DNA from: Nitrospirales bacterium | GTDB taxonomy: Bacteria > Nitrospirota > Nitrospiria > Nitrospirales > UBA8639 | Direction of reading: 5' to 3' | Assembly: GCA_013817135.1 (NCBI GenBank) | Contig: JACDDF010000098.1 | Span: forward strand, 1-7,278 | Length of the DNA: 7,278 bases | Shown: in pieces, positions 6,356-7,278 of the stretch | How positions within the stretch are numbered: position 1 is the first letter of the stretch | Layout: the number at the start of each line of letters is the position of its first letter | Made by a program: the position numbers and the translations under genes | Notes under the pieces: generated by a model | What the model was told of the DNA's origin: nothing | What the model saw: the letters and a program-made list of their open reading frames with translations, nothing else | Database searches by the model: none

Positions 6356-7278
6356 ATGGAGGTCCCACAGCACAAATGGTTCACAATGCCTCACGAAAAT
6401 AATTTCCAACATGCCAATTATTCCAAGTCGGACCCTGGAGCAAGGGTGGGTTATCGAACCTTTCAGCCTGGAGCGGCTCCAGATTCGCCTGCGTGGGGCC
6501 AAGCCATGGCTGGCGTTGGCGAACACATGTGCCAATCCCGAGTGAAGGGGATCCTCTTTCTCCATGGTCTTCCCTTTATGGATCTCTTTGGGGCTGCCAG
6601 ATTAGATGAGGTCGGAGGTTTAAAACGAGGATATTCCAGGGGAATATCTGGGTTAGAATCGTTGCTGGCTCTCCTTCGCCCTGCCACAAACGGTATTTGT
6701 CTCCCAGGAGATCCCATTCATCCTCCTGTGGCAAACGATGAAGCAACTCACAAGGGGTTGGACGTGCTCGCTCAGGAAATAGGAAATTTTTCTTCGTCGT
6801 ATGTAGGGAAATTTGAACTCGCCCTGACTCAGGGAATCGACCAATCGATTCCTTGTGGTCGATACGTCTGGTCTTCGATTAATCATCATGTTGGCCGGGT
6901 CGAAGCCGCCATGCATCTTTTACTGTATCTTCAAAAATGGGGTTCTGAGCTTGGCCTAACAAAGGATGATCGGCTTCTTATCGTTGGCCATGGGCATGCC
7001 GGTCAGGTGTTGGCTTTATTGTCGAATATTCTAGCTAGAGGGGAATCGGAAATGAGGGGGCGCGTCTTTGAGCTTTTGGCCAAGTATTGGGAAGGGTGCC
7101 CTTCAGAGAATCGGTCAGTAGCCCAACTCGAACACATGTATGGTCTTGTTATGGATCAAACCGTGTTGAACGGCGCAACGGTCGATGTCGTCACGTTGGG
7201 AACCCCGATCCGCTATGGCTGGGATACCGATGGGGTTGGTCATTTGCTTCATTTCGTGAATCACCGTGAGATTCGAAC
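6356..7278 (+). CDS. Alpha/beta-hydrolase-like protein (3' end outside window)
   Basis: An open frame of 307 codons running off the right edge. ATG 6356 directly follows an in-frame TGA (6353-6355); the next in-frame ATG is 6386. Neither has a well-spaced Shine-Dalgarno, so the start is uncertain. There is no signal peptide, so it is probably cytosolic. Visible lipase/esterase-like marks, numbered from 6356, are GILFLHGLPF (65-74, H70-G71 as an oxyanion HG), an internal RYVWSSINHH segment, LLIVGHGHAGQVLALL at the position of the nucleophile elbow, and VTLGTPIRYGWDTDG around 279-293. The elbow reads GHGHAG, with G213 where GxSxG enzymes carry serine. It could therefore be inactive, use another nucleophile, or be a non-hydrolase member of the fold. 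The catalytic Asp and His would lie partly beyond the window. It is divergent from the phosphatase-like cluster. The specific family is not recognised. Confidence 0.7.
   Translation, partial: MEVPQHKWFTMPHENNFQHANYSKSDPGARVGYRTFQPGAAPDSPAWGQAMAGVGEHMCQSRVKGILFLHGLPFMDLFGAARLDEVGGLKRGYSRGISGLESLLALLRPATNGICLPGDPIHPPVANDEATHKGLDVLAQEIGNFSSSYVGKFELALTQGIDQSIPCGRYVWSSINHHVGRVEAAMHLLLYLQKWGSELGLTKDDRLLIVGHGHAGQVLALLSNILARGESEMRGRVFELLAKYWEGCPSENRSVAQLEHMYGLVMDQTVLNGATVDVVTLGTPIRYGWDTDGVGHLLHFVNHREIR

Noticed and set aside
6463..6916. Minus-strand open frames opposite the hydrolase-like gene
   Set aside because: They are shadows of the plus-strand frame, which has hydrolase-like motifs and no stop through the window end.

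Overview
The window reads as bacterial chromosome of intermediate GC (roughly half). Most genes have Gram-negative-style signal peptides or integral-membrane character. Taxonomy cannot be fixed from the sequence. A marine or salt-exposed Nitrospirota-like lineage would be compatible with a fused glycine betaine synthase plus long HEAT-repeat proteins, but this is only a guess.

Left part (1-3142): a divergent osmoadaptation pair. On the minus strand, starting at 991 and running off the left edge, is a BCCT-family betaine/choline-type transporter with its substrate-box tryptophans intact. On the plus strand (1460-3142) is a two-domain glycine/sarcosine plus sarcosine/dimethylglycine N-methyltransferase, which makes glycine betaine from glycine with three SAM-dependent methylations. 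Import and de novo synthesis of the same compatible solute are thus back to back. The 468-bp region between them carries several palindromes and a structured leader with two AGGAGG boxes just before the methyltransferase start.

Middle (3204-6123): a compact minus-strand cluster, read right to left. It encodes an exported alkaline-phosphatase-superfamily protein that appears to have lost most of its metal ligands, a small exported protein of unknown function (4 nt gap), and a cytosolic all-HEAT-repeat protein (24 nt gap). The tight spacing suggests one transcript. The cluster ends convergently with the methyltransferase gene, 61 bp apart, and no clear terminator is visible between them.

Right part (6124-7278): a 232-bp divergent gap contains a decayed tRNA-Phe-like sequence on the minus strand and a good sigma70-type -10 box on the plus strand. 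A plus-strand alpha/beta-hydrolase-like gene follows and runs off the right edge. Its nucleophile-elbow motif reads GHGHAG, without the expected serine.

No CRISPR array, insertion sequence, rRNA or intact tRNA was seen. The most unusual items are the apparent pseudo-phosphatase operon, the tRNA relic, the serine-less hydrolase motif and the structured leader of the betaine synthase.
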